From NCBI RefSeq assembly GCF_019966545.1, contig NZ_JAIMIC010000014.1, positions 1-64,000 of the forward strand: a DNA stretch of 64,000 nucleotides, given 5' to 3'. Below are positions 38,153-45,961 of the stretch, piece by piece. The notes beneath the pieces were generated by a model. The model worked only from the letters and a program-made list of their open reading frames with translations. It was not told the DNA's origin and did no database searches. A program made the translations under genes and the position numbers. Position 1 is the stretch's first letter, and each line of letters starts with the position of its first letter. This DNA is from Heliomarina baculiformis. GTDB lineage: Bacteria; Pseudomonadota; Alphaproteobacteria; Rhodobacterales; Rhodobacteraceae.

Positions 38153-38726
38153 GCCCGAGTTCCTTTAGGTCCTGGTAGCGGTCGCCGATACGGTGATGCG
38201 GGCGGCCCCCGATGGAGGCGCCGAGGGCGACGACAATCTCGTCGGGGCCGGGAGCATCTGCCACCGAAAGCTGGATGGTCAGGTAGTGGCTGCGCCGGCC
38301 ACCGTCGTTCTTGTCCATCAGCGGGATCTGCAAAGATGCATTGGCCGGGCCGCGGGTGTTGGTGAAGGCCAGGTAGGACTTGGCTCCGACCGCTTCGCGG
38401 TAGTGGTTGCCGAAGCGCAGGGTATGGATCAGGCCAGAGGCGTGCTCGACCTCGCCGTTGACGCCGACGATGGCCGCCTTGCCATAGCCTTCCACCTTGT
38501 CGCCGCCCCCGGCGGCCTGAAGCACCATTTCCGTCAGCAATGCGCCAAGGTCGGGCGCAGCATCGAGAATGGCAGGCCGCAGATTTTCGACAAAACCCTG
38601 ACCTGCCCATGGATTACGGATCACCGCCACGGCGGCGATCATCTTCAGGGGCACGGGCGCGGCCTTTCCGCCTTCGATCCGTGTCGTTTCGACATGCAGC
38701 AGGGTCTTTCGGATTTCAGCAGGCAC
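38124..38726 (-). CDS. PF06684 (amino acid synthesis / DUF1185) family protein
   Basis: 200 residues from a GTG start preceded by GGAG. It has IRKTLLHVETTRIEGGKAA, the block AAVAVIRNPWAGQGF and a later GKAAIVGVNGEVEHA, the pattern of PF06684. The family has a chorismate-mutase-like fold and is found beside amino-acid transporters, but its reaction is not established. It is the first gene of the cluster, transcribed divergently from the GntR regulator, so it is probably central to the pathway. Confidence 0.8.
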   Translation of the reverse strand: MPAEIRKTLLHVETTRIEGGKAAPVPLKMIAAVAVIRNPWAGQGFVENLRPAILDAAPDLGALLTEMVLQAAGGGDKVEGYGKAAIVGVNGEVEHASGLIHTLRFGNHYREAVGAKSYLAFTNTRGPANASLQIPLMDKNDGGRRSHYLTIQLSVADAPGPDEIVVALGASIGGRPHHRIGDRYQDLKELGHDLENPASV

Positions 38727-38826
38727 TCAGGTCTCCAGTTCATGACGAATCGTCTGTCTGTAAGATGGAATACCGTAATACAATCATACAAACAATCTTG
38801 TTGGGCGCAGCAGAGACTGATATGCA
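38727..38826. promoter_or_regulatory. Divergent regulatory region of the catabolic cluster
   Basis: 100 bases between the PF06684 gene and the GntR regulator. It is AT-rich compared with its surroundings, with ACAATCATACAAACAATCTTGT holding repeated ACAAT/TTGT elements near 38779-38800 (quoted in part). A FadR-type operator is expected here but no clean palindrome is certain. Confidence 0.45.
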
Positions 38827-39516
38827 GTGCGCATGTCAGATATTGGGCTAAGCAGAATTGAGCAGCAGCCGACCACGCTGCGGGATGTTGTCTTGGAGAG
38901 GCTCCGGGACGCCATCATTGGTGGGGTCTTCAAGCCGGGTGACCGCCTGGTCGAAAGGGTGCTGTGCGAGAAACTTGGTGTCTCTCGGACGGTGGTGCGC
39001 GAGACATTGCGCTACCTCGATGCCGAGGGCCTGGTGACCCATGTCCCGAACCGTGGGCCGATGGTTGCGGAGATGAGTTGGGAGGATGCGCAGCAAATTT
39101 ATGATATCCGTCTGAAGCTTGAAACGGATGCCGCCATGGCTTGCGCACGCAACATTACGCCGGATCTGGAACGGCGGCTGAATGCGGCCTTGGCCGATCT
39201 GCAGAGCGCCGGGCAAGATCAGGCCCCGGGCGCGCTATTCAAGGCCGCAACGCAATTCTATGCGCTGATCTTCGAGGGCGCTCAGCATAACATCGCATGG
39301 GAAATTGTGCAGAGGCTGAATAGTCGTATCTCTCGTCTGCGTATCCTGACCCTGACCAGTGACAATCGGGAACTGCCGGGGCCTGCGCATATGCAGGCGA
39401 TCTATACGGCGATTATCGGTCGCGATCCCGACGCTGCGCTCGCGGCCGTGACCGAGCACTTGCATGAGGCGAAGCTGATCGCCCGTCAGCTTCTATTGGA
39501 CGATAAGTCCGTGTGA
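38827..39516 (+). CDS. GntR/FadR-family transcriptional regulator
   Basis: 229 residues. The winged helix-turn-helix at about 15-75 (VLERLRDAIIGGVFKPGDRL, EKLGVSRTVVRETLRYL) is followed by a helical FCD effector domain with YDIRLKLETDAA and a C-terminal HLHEAKLIARQLL. FCD regulators bind small carboxylates or amino acids and usually repress. Divergent orientation points to control of the neighbouring cluster. An alternative start is the ATG 6 bases downstream (38833). Confidence 0.92.
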   Translation: MRMSDIGLSRIEQQPTTLRDVVLERLRDAIIGGVFKPGDRLVERVLCEKLGVSRTVVRETLRYLDAEGLVTHVPNRGPMVAEMSWEDAQQIYDIRLKLETDAAMACARNITPDLERRLNAALADLQSAGQDQAPGALFKAATQFYALIFEGAQHNIAWEIVQRLNSRISRLRILTLTSDNRELPGPAHMQAIYTAIIGRDPDAALAAVTEHLHEAKLIARQLLLDDKSV

Positions 39517-39763
39517 TGGTGCGTGGGGCTGCCTGTCCCGAAGAAAGCCGTCGGAGGGCCATGGCCGTCGAAGCATCAGCATTGGGCCATGGACCGATCA
39601 TACCATCCGCCTGTTGCGAAGGTCGGCTTCGGGCCGAGAACGACAGGCTATATTGGTAAAAAGAAACGGCACGAAGCCGACGCCGCGTGATTGCTTCGTG
39701 GGAATCTCGGCTCAAGACCGCGCGGTCCTCCAGTTTTTCCTCCAGCACGTCAGTCGCCACCGC
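39517..39763. other. Non-coding gap with a dispersed repeat
   Basis: It holds a copy of the GGTCGGCTTCGGGCC motif (39621-39635) and a GCCATGGCC/GGGCCATGG palindromic stretch. No gene seen; convergent end of the GntR and WYL genes. Confidence 0.5.
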
Positions 39764-40459
39764 TCACCTCTCCGCGCCCGCAAACCGGCTGGCAATGTAC
39801 TCTCGCAGCAGCTCGACACGGCGCGGGCGGAAACTTGTTCCGCCCGGGCGCACCTTCCCGATTCGGGACACGTGGAACAGGCGATAGTCCTGTCTCAACT
39901 GGCACAAGCCCAGAAGGGTCAGCGCGTTCGGCCCGTAGGATAGGCCAAGCGGCCAGATTTCCCGTTCGGTCCGGCGCTCGCTCAGATCGCGGTAGGAAAT
40001 CCAGAGGCTCGTCTCTTCCCAGCAGGCGCGTCTGACCAGCTCCATGTCGACCTCCACAATCGGGCGGGTGTCGGGCGGGCGCCAGGATCGCAGGATCGTA
40101 TGCATGGCCTGACGGGCCTGGCCGTCGGGAAGCGTGGCGATGATACGGGCCATCGCGTCGCGCCCGGCGCAGGCCAGATCTGCGTCGCCCAAGGCGTCGA
40201 GGCTGCCGATTCCCAGCGCCAGGGCCTCGATCTCGATGCGGGAGAAGCTTTGCGGCGGCAGGGCAGGGTCTTCCGTCAGCGTGTAGCCATAGCCAGCGGC
40301 GCCGTCGATCAGCACGCCGCCGGCGCGCAGGGTCGCGATGTCGCGATAGAGCTGGCGGCGCGAGATCTCGGTCTCGGTGGCAAGACGCTCTGCCGTCACC
40401 GGCGCAGGCAGGCGACGCAGAACATCCATCAAGCGCATCAATCGGTCTTGGCGGGCCAT
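39764..40459 (-). CDS. YafY-type HTH/WYL transcriptional regulator
   Basis: 231 residues. An N-terminal HTH (RQDRLMRLMDVLRRLPAPVTAERLA, TEISRRQLYRDIATLRAGGV) precedes a WYL-type domain (LWISYRDLSERRTEREIWPLGLSYG). Such regulators often sit divergently to the gene they control, here a glutathione S-transferase gene with a 69-base spacer. Effector unknown. Confidence 0.9.
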   Translation of the reverse strand: MARQDRLMRLMDVLRRLPAPVTAERLATETEISRRQLYRDIATLRAGGVLIDGAAGYGYTLTEDPALPPQSFSRIEIEALALGIGSLDALGDADLACAGRDAMARIIATLPDGQARQAMHTILRSWRPPDTRPIVEVDMELVRRACWEETSLWISYRDLSERRTEREIWPLGLSYGPNALTLLGLCQLRQDYRLFHVSRIGKVRPGGTSFRPRRVELLREYIASRFAGAER

Positions 40460-40528
40460 ACCCTGCTGCCTCCTTCTGTCAGTAAGCGAGGTGTAGGCCG
40501 ATCCGGCGAATATCGAAAGGAGTTATCG

Positions 40529-41100
40529 ATGCCCATTCTCTACCATTCCCCCCGATCCCGGTCCGATACAGTCACGACGCTGGTCCGCATGCTGAACGCC
40601 GACGTCACGATCCGCGAGGTCACGATCCCCCCCCCGACGGGACGGGCGCGCCGGATCCCGACAACCCGCATCCCGAAAAGAAGGTGCCCTATCTGGTCGA
40701 CGGCGAGGACACCGTGCGCGAACGCGGTGCCATCATCGCCTACCTGACGGATGCCTATCCCGAGGCGAAGCTGGGACCGCGCCCCGGCGAGACCGGCCGG
40801 GGCGCGTACCTCTCTTGGCTGTTCTACTATCAGGGAATCATGGAACCGCTGATCGTCCTGCACTGGGCCGGGCTCAACCATCCCGCGGTGACGGCATCGC
40901 TGCGCGATCTCGACACGATGCACGACAGGTTGAAAGACGGGCTGGCACGCGGTACGTGGCTGCTGGGAGAGCGTTTCAGCGCAGCCGACATGTTGTGCAG
41001 TTCGCCCTTCGTTTGGTTCCCCGATCTCATGCCGGAAGATCCGAAGATCCGGGACTGGGTCATCCGCTGCACGGAACGCATGGGTGCAGAGCCCTCTTGA
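40529..41100 (+). pseudogene. Glutathione S-transferase gene, frameshifted at a poly-C run
   Basis: The start ATG at 40529 (MPILYHSPRSRSDTV) follows AAAGGAG and encodes the beginning of a thioredoxin-fold GST domain. At a run of nine C (about 40627-40635) the frame is lost and stops at 40747. In the next frame the protein continues as DGTGAPDPDNPHPEKKVPYLVDG, then RERGAIIAYLTD and the helical C-terminal domain to GAEPS at 41100. One extra C, or two fewer, restores a full GST of about 190 residues. It is either a slippage-controlled gene, a recent mutation or a sequencing error. Confidence 0.85.
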
Positions 41101-41808
41101 GTGATCGCAGCTGCTTAAAACTGCCCGGGCACATGGTCCGGGCGGCACTAGCCGTCGCACGGTTGACCTTCACCGAGCAGCCAACCCCCCCGCAGGCTTG
41201 CAAACCGTCGCTTTGACAGCCCGGGCCCTAGGCGCGATGCCGGCACAGGCCCGGTAGCGACGGTCGTTGCGGCGCATCATGTGCGCCGCGTGCTGCGCCG
41301 CCACAGGTCGGCTTCGAGCCCGAACTGACCACGCCGTTCTCGTGTAACGTGGCAGTCGAAGCATGGGCTCGCGCTTCGCTACCGACCCAGCGCCGACCTT
41401 CAGCCCTGGATCAGAATGCTCCAGCGCAACCCGTCAAAGCTGCTGTTCGCCGCGCTTGCAAACCCTAGCAGCGTCGCAACGTCTGCAGTGTCCGCTCAAC
41501 CGATCTCCACCCTTCAAAAATGCTGCGTGATTGACGAATGGCCGATCTGGTGAAGCTGCGCCGCAGCATTCGGGCTATGTGCCGAGCGACCGCTCAGGGC
41601 CGGAAGCGGGCGCCCAGGCGCTTGGCCCTGCGGCGCAGCGAAGGTCCATAAGGAGCCCTGTTAGCAGATGCTGCGGCGCGCACGTATGTCAGCTTTGCAG
41701 CAATGGTATAGACTTTCCAAATATACCTGATGGTTGTGCGGGAGCTTCTAGATCAACAAAAGCTTATCTCAATTTGATGCAACTGGGCCCAGCCAAGAGA
41801 GACATCCG
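41101..41808. other. 708-base non-coding stretch with repeat fragments
   Basis: It contains a dispersed-repeat copy GGTCGGCTTCGAGCC at 41306-41320, with CGAACTGACCACGCCGTTCTCGT next to it (abbreviated), and CAGCGAAGGTCC near 41636. A minus-strand frame at 41170-41364 looks like a protein end (RRNDRRYRACAGIAPRARA) but matches nothing I know. No supported gene. Confidence 0.5.
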
Positions 41809-43269
41809 TCATCCAAGATAATCCTTCACGACTGTGCCATTCTTCACGATAAGGGAGAGGTTTGTGTCCGGATCGCCCAACCAGTCCAGACTCTTCTCGG
41901 GATCGCCTTCAACGACTAGAAGATCCGCGAGCGCTCCTTCGGCGATCACACCGAGACGGCCTTGGTAAGGTGTGCGCTCTCCAGACAGGGCAAGCAACTC
42001 ACCCGCCGCGCCTGTTGCCATGCGGAGCGCGTCGAGAGGCTGCATGAAGCGTGTCAGTTTCGCAAGCTGCCGGCCCTGGCCAATCGTGCCGCGCGGGTTC
42101 ATCAGGATATCGGTGCCGAACGCCATCTGCACGCCCATGTCGCGCCCCTCTTCGAAGGCCCTGACCGTCCCTTCGGCAACTTCCATCTGTTTGGCTTGCT
42201 GGCGCAAATCGCTCTTGGGATTCGCGTCTTCGTCGGCGAGGAACGGCTGGATCGACCACCAGGCACCCTCGTCGCGCATCATGGCTATGGTTTCACTGTC
42301 GGCAAGCTGGCCGTGCTCGATGGATTTCACACCGGCCCTCAGGGCACGCTGAATGCCACCAGGCGTGTAAACATGGGCGCAGACATAGGTGCCCCAATCG
42401 GTCGCCGCCTCGACTGCGGCGCGCATCTCTTCCTCTAGATACTGCACGGTATCCAGCGGGTCATATAGCGACGAGACACCGCCACCTGCCATGATCTTGA
42501 TCTGGCTGGCACCCCTCATCAGCTGCTCACGGGTGCGGCGCAGCACGTCATCCCGGCCGTCGGCTATGGCCGCGACGCCCGCAAGTTCGGAATGGCTCAG
42601 ATCCTCGCCTGTGCGGGGCACCTCGTTCAAGAGGCGAAAGTCACCATGACCTGAGGTTTGCGAAATCATCGCTCCCGAGGGGAAAATGCGAGGGCCAGGC
42701 AGTACCCCCTTGTTGACGGCGAGTTGCAAGCCAAACGCCGGCCCGCCCGTGTCACGCACAGTGGTGAAGCCGCGCATCAGAGTTGCACCGGCCTCGCGTC
42801 CCGCCATCAAGTGAATAAAGCCGATATCGGCGGCCAGCGCCTGGGTTTGCGTGACGGCGGCCAGCGTGGAATGCCAATGTGCATCGATCAGGCCGGGGAT
42901 CACCGCGCGGCCTCCGCAATCAATCCGATTGGCATCCTCCGGCCCATCACCCATCGGCACAAGCGCCGAGATCCGCGGGCCTTCGATCAGAATATCACGG
43001 CCGCGTTGCATCTGCAGCGTCGTACCATCGAAATAGCGGAGATTAGTCAGCAGGATCGGGCGTCCGGCTTCTTGCACGCTTGCGCGCCTTGGGCTCAGGC
43101 CAAAGCCCGCGAACAGACCGAGCACGGCCGCCGATCCGCCCAGCATCTGGCGGCGGTCAAGATCCGCCGAGATACGTTCAAATGCAGCTTTGGTGAGTGG
43201 TGCGCCACACAGGCACATGTCGATCAACGCGCCTGTCTCTGGGTCGGGTTGGATGCATGACAGGCACAT
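41809..43269 (-). CDS. Exported amidohydrolase (metal-dependent hydrolase)
   Basis: 486 residues. After a 40-residue N-terminal part comes a twin-arginine-like signal DRRQMLGGSAAVLGLFAGFGL, then an amidohydrolase barrel: metal site VIPGLIDAHWHSTLA, TLMRGFTTVRDTGG, later KIMAGGGVSS, CAHVYTPGGI, SIEHGQLAD and FGTDIL. It resembles imidazolonepropionase/Xaa-Pro-dipeptidase-type amidohydrolases. Unusually the residues before the signal hold four Cys (MCLSCIQPDP, DMCLCGAP), a possible metal knuckle. Substrate unknown. Confidence 0.88.
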   Translation of the reverse strand: MCLSCIQPDPETGALIDMCLCGAPLTKAAFERISADLDRRQMLGGSAAVLGLFAGFGLSPRRASVQEAGRPILLTNLRYFDGTTLQMQRGRDILIEGPRISALVPMGDGPEDANRIDCGGRAVIPGLIDAHWHSTLAAVTQTQALAADIGFIHLMAGREAGATLMRGFTTVRDTGGPAFGLQLAVNKGVLPGPRIFPSGAMISQTSGHGDFRLLNEVPRTGEDLSHSELAGVAAIADGRDDVLRRTREQLMRGASQIKIMAGGGVSSLYDPLDTVQYLEEEMRAAVEAATDWGTYVCAHVYTPGGIQRALRAGVKSIEHGQLADSETIAMMRDEGAWWSIQPFLADEDANPKSDLRQQAKQMEVAEGTVRAFEEGRDMGVQMAFGTDILMNPRGTIGQGRQLAKLTRFMQPLDALRMATGAAGELLALSGERTPYQGRLGVIAEGALADLLVVEGDPEKSLDWLGDPDTNLSLIVKNGTVVKDYLG

Positions 43270-43687
43270 ATGCGTCTCCGAGATTTGCTAGCCTTCCAAG
43301 AAGCTGCAGTGAAAAGTGGAAAAAGCAAGCCTTTTGGGAAGGGTAGTATTGCCGTATGTCGGCCAATAACGCTTAAAGGATACGTGCCTTGCCGGTTGCA
43401 ATATCATCAGGCGTCACAATCAATCTGTTCTGGACAAGCCACCAAAAGCCGACATTGACACGGGCGCTGCGAAAGCCCGCTCTGTCCGCAAGCCGGCCAT
43501 TGAGACATGCCACAGCGAAGGTCCGCTCCGAGCCCTCCGCCGTCATTGAAACTGGTGGCGGAGCGGCTTATGTTAGGCCCGCCACAGACGGAGATTTATG
43601 CTTAGAGGCTTCGATTGACCCGCACGTAGCGGCATCGCTCGGCATTATGGATGCCGACCCTTTTTGCATTATTTCTGTGGAGTTCTC
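43270..43687. other. Non-coding gap with a dispersed repeat
   Basis: 418 bases without a supported gene. A degenerate repeat copy (GGTCCGCTCCGAGCC, 43520-43534) lies in the middle. Confidence 0.5.
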
Positions 43688-44140
43688 ATGAAAAACGCAA
43701 ACGTGGTGATCCGGCCCTTTGACGCGGCAACGGATCTGAAAATACTGTCGACCATCTGGATCGAAGCCTCGCTGGAGGCGCACTCCTTCATCGGTAAGAA
43801 AAGGCTGACTGAACAGCGCAAGCTGACCGAGGAGGCGTATCTGCCGAAGGCGGAGACTTCCGTGGCTTGCCTTGACCGAGAAGCTGTTGGCTTCATCAGC
43901 CTTCTGGACTGTTTCATCGGCGGGATCTTCATCGCGCCGGGCTGGCAGGGTCACGGGATCGGGCGCACGCTTATCGCCGATGCCCTGGCCCGGAAGGGCG
44001 AACTGTCCCTTGAGGTCTATACCGAAAACGAACAGGCCGTCCGCTTTTACAAGAGACTCGGATTTCAGGAGGTGTTCCGGCGCGCGGTCGATGACTTCGG
44101 CTTCCCGTTCCCGAATGCGGCACTCCGTATAGAGACCTGA
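43688..44140 (+). CDS. GNAT-family N-acetyltransferase
   Basis: 150 residues from the ATG at 43688 after TGGAG. It opens with VVIRPFDAATDLKILSTIW. The acetyl-CoA pyrophosphate loop is APGWQGHGIGRTLIADAL, and LEVYTENEQAVRFYKRLGFQEV is the C-terminal GNAT signature. Substrate unknown. Confidence 0.93.
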   Translation: MKNANVVIRPFDAATDLKILSTIWIEASLEAHSFIGKKRLTEQRKLTEEAYLPKAETSVACLDREAVGFISLLDCFIGGIFIAPGWQGHGIGRTLIADALARKGELSLEVYTENEQAVRFYKRLGFQEVFRRAVDDFGFPFPNAALRIET

Positions 44141-44213
44141 AAACGGGTCTGGCAGGTCTTTTCCCTGCTAGACCACCTTCGCGAAGATAGGGGGGCGACC
44201 CCTTTGTGGCCTT

Positions 44214-44756
44214 TCAGAGCCGTTCCAGCGCGGCCGTGACTTTCTCAGCTAACACTTCAGCAGGCTGTGTGCCGTCAAGCCTCAGAACCGGAGCAGTTTG
44301 TGCTTTGAGCCAGCGTTCATGCTGCGCGAGATTGCGTCCTGTGAACGAGGAGTCATCATAGCGAGATGCCCAGTCACGGAATGCCAGGTGGCCTTCATAC
44401 ATGTCGCCGCCCGGCAGGATACGATCACCGTGCCTCTGTGCCTCTCGGCTATCCAGACGCTGCAGCCGTATCGCGGTAGGTGTATATAGGAAGGCGATTA
44501 TCTCGACATGTTCAATCAGGATATCCCCCCAACCCATAAAGGAGCCTGACAGAACCCAGCCGTCCGTCTGGGATTGTCGCTGTTGGAGCAAACGGACCCG
44601 GTCTTCTGGCAGGCGCTTTGTCGTGAATGGTGGGTCTGTTGGCATCCAATAGAAGTCGTCTACGTCCAGCAGTGGAACGCCCATCTGCGCGGACAGTGTC
44701 GCGCCAAGCGTCGAGACGCCCGAGCATGATGCTCCGATCAGGTATATTCTTGGCAC
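44214..44756 (-). CDS. Adenylate-kinase-like P-loop protein with altered Walker A
   Basis: 180 residues from a GTG start. It opens MPRIYLIGASCSGVSTLGATL: a Walker A-like loop in which the invariant Lys is Val. LLDVDDFYWMPTDPPFT and VLSGSFMGWGD follow, as in FlaR/AAA_17-type small-molecule kinases. A related subgroup in bacteria shares the GASGSGxST loop, so the substitution is probably ancestral, and activity could be lost or altered. Function unknown. Confidence 0.78.
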   Translation of the reverse strand: MPRIYLIGASCSGVSTLGATLSAQMGVPLLDVDDFYWMPTDPPFTTKRLPEDRVRLLQQRQSQTDGWVLSGSFMGWGDILIEHVEIIAFLYTPTAIRLQRLDSREAQRHGDRILPGGDMYEGHLAFRDWASRYDDSSFTGRNLAQHERWLKAQTAPVLRLDGTQPAEVLAEKVTAALERL

Positions 44757-45263
44757 GTCAATCCCGCCGCTAGCATTTTAAACCAAGAGGGCAATAAGCG
44801 TGCGCGCCACCTTCTTCAATGTCCGCTTCGTCCGCATAGCTGACCTTGTGCTGTGCCGCAATTGCGCAGCTGCAGCAAATGTCCCCTATGGCGGGCCGCG
44901 ACGCAGCATCTTGATGGCGCGGCCAAGGTCGGCTCTGGGCCGTTTGCTTCGATACTTTCTGGCGGTACAAATATCGGGAAAGTCCGCTGAGCCGACCTTC
45001 GCGAGCCTAAGGATAGTTGGACGCTTTGCTGCTGTGCGACAAAGGTCGGGTTTGAGCCCATATTGCAGTATGCCGCAAATGCAGCATCTCGCAGGCGCAG
45101 CGGGAATGGGCAGTTAATTCCGGCCCCAAGCAGACGTTCACTACAGTTGCTATTGCCACATTGCAGCTTTCGCAAAGCTGTCATTCGTGATCCAGTTAGT
45201 TTTCAAAATCCTGAACCCGCTTCAAATTCGATCCGGGGCAGATTTCTTGCGAGGCTGTATGGA
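44757..45263. repeat. Gap filled with dispersed-repeat copies
   Basis: 507 bases with no supported gene. Copies seen: CTTCGTCCGCATAGCTGACC (from 44826), GGTCGGCTCTGGGCC (44927-44941), GTCCGCTGAGCCGACCTTC running into GCGAGCCT (44982-45007) and GGTCGGGTTTGAGCC (45044-45058). These resemble the block at 49861-49896. Confidence 0.65.
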
Positions 45264-45743
45264 ATGACTGTTTCTGAGGTGGACTACTCCAAAATAGATG
45301 ATGTCTCTGAGGAGGCCACTCGCCTGTTTAAGGTTATGATGCGTCTAGAATTCGCCCTCAAAGACGTAGGATTCTTTGTTCCAGGTCGAAGGACAGTAGC
45401 AGAGGTGGATTGGGTTCGTTTCGCTAACGATCAACTAGGTGCCGATTTCTGGCAGAGGATCAAAATTGTTGACGAAGTTCAGGTGCTGATACACGCCCCG
45501 CCGAAGAAGCAAATTGTCGATGAAGTAGGTAACTTGATCTGGCTGGATCGTAGCGAAGTTGTATCCGTGCAAGAGCTGATCGCCGCGCTAAACGGTGTGC
45601 GGAACAACCTCTTTCATGGAGGAAAGAGCGGCGATCCTGACGGCGACCGCAATGCAGATCTAATCCGGGCAGCACTCTATTTGGTTGATCAAGTGCTTAA
45701 GGAGGATGATGTCCTTCAGACCAGCTTCAGTGGAGCCTACTGA
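45264..45743 (+). CDS. HEPN-like small protein (putative RNase/toxin-type domain)
   Basis: 159 residues from the ATG at 45264. It is mostly helical, with MRLEFALKDVGFFVPG near residue 26 and GVRNNLFHGGKSGD at 111-124. The latter contains R113-N-N-L-F-H118, an Rx4H motif as in HEPN nucleases, in the sequence style RNNLFHGGK known from Apea/MAE-like HEPN proteins. HEPN proteins often cleave RNA in defence or toxin systems. It lies convergent to and 218 bases from the IetS-like protease gene. Base composition is lower in GC than the core genes. Function unproven. Confidence 0.6.
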   Translation: MTVSEVDYSKIDDVSEEATRLFKVMMRLEFALKDVGFFVPGRRTVAEVDWVRFANDQLGADFWQRIKIVDEVQVLIHAPPKKQIVDEVGNLIWLDRSEVVSVQELIAALNGVRNNLFHGGKSGDPDGDRNADLIRAALYLVDQVLKEDDVLQTSFSGAY

Positions 45744-45961
45744 TGTATGCTCGGCCCACACCGGACCTTCGCCGTGTCGCGCACAACGCTGCGGTGCGGC
45801 TTTTAGAATCCGGTAATCTACACCTCGAGTGGCACGGTGCGCCCGTCGAAGGTCAGCGAAAACGGTGCGATTAACCTTGGCTGCGCTATGGCGTGAGGTC
45901 CGAGTGCATTCTGCGAAATCGATGAAACCATCCCACCTTCGAATAGCAAGGGCGTCGAACC

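Noticed and set aside
41170-41364. Minus-strand frame looking like a protein C-terminus
   Set aside because: No match to a known family and no supporting start or ribosome site; kept only as a note in the gap entry.
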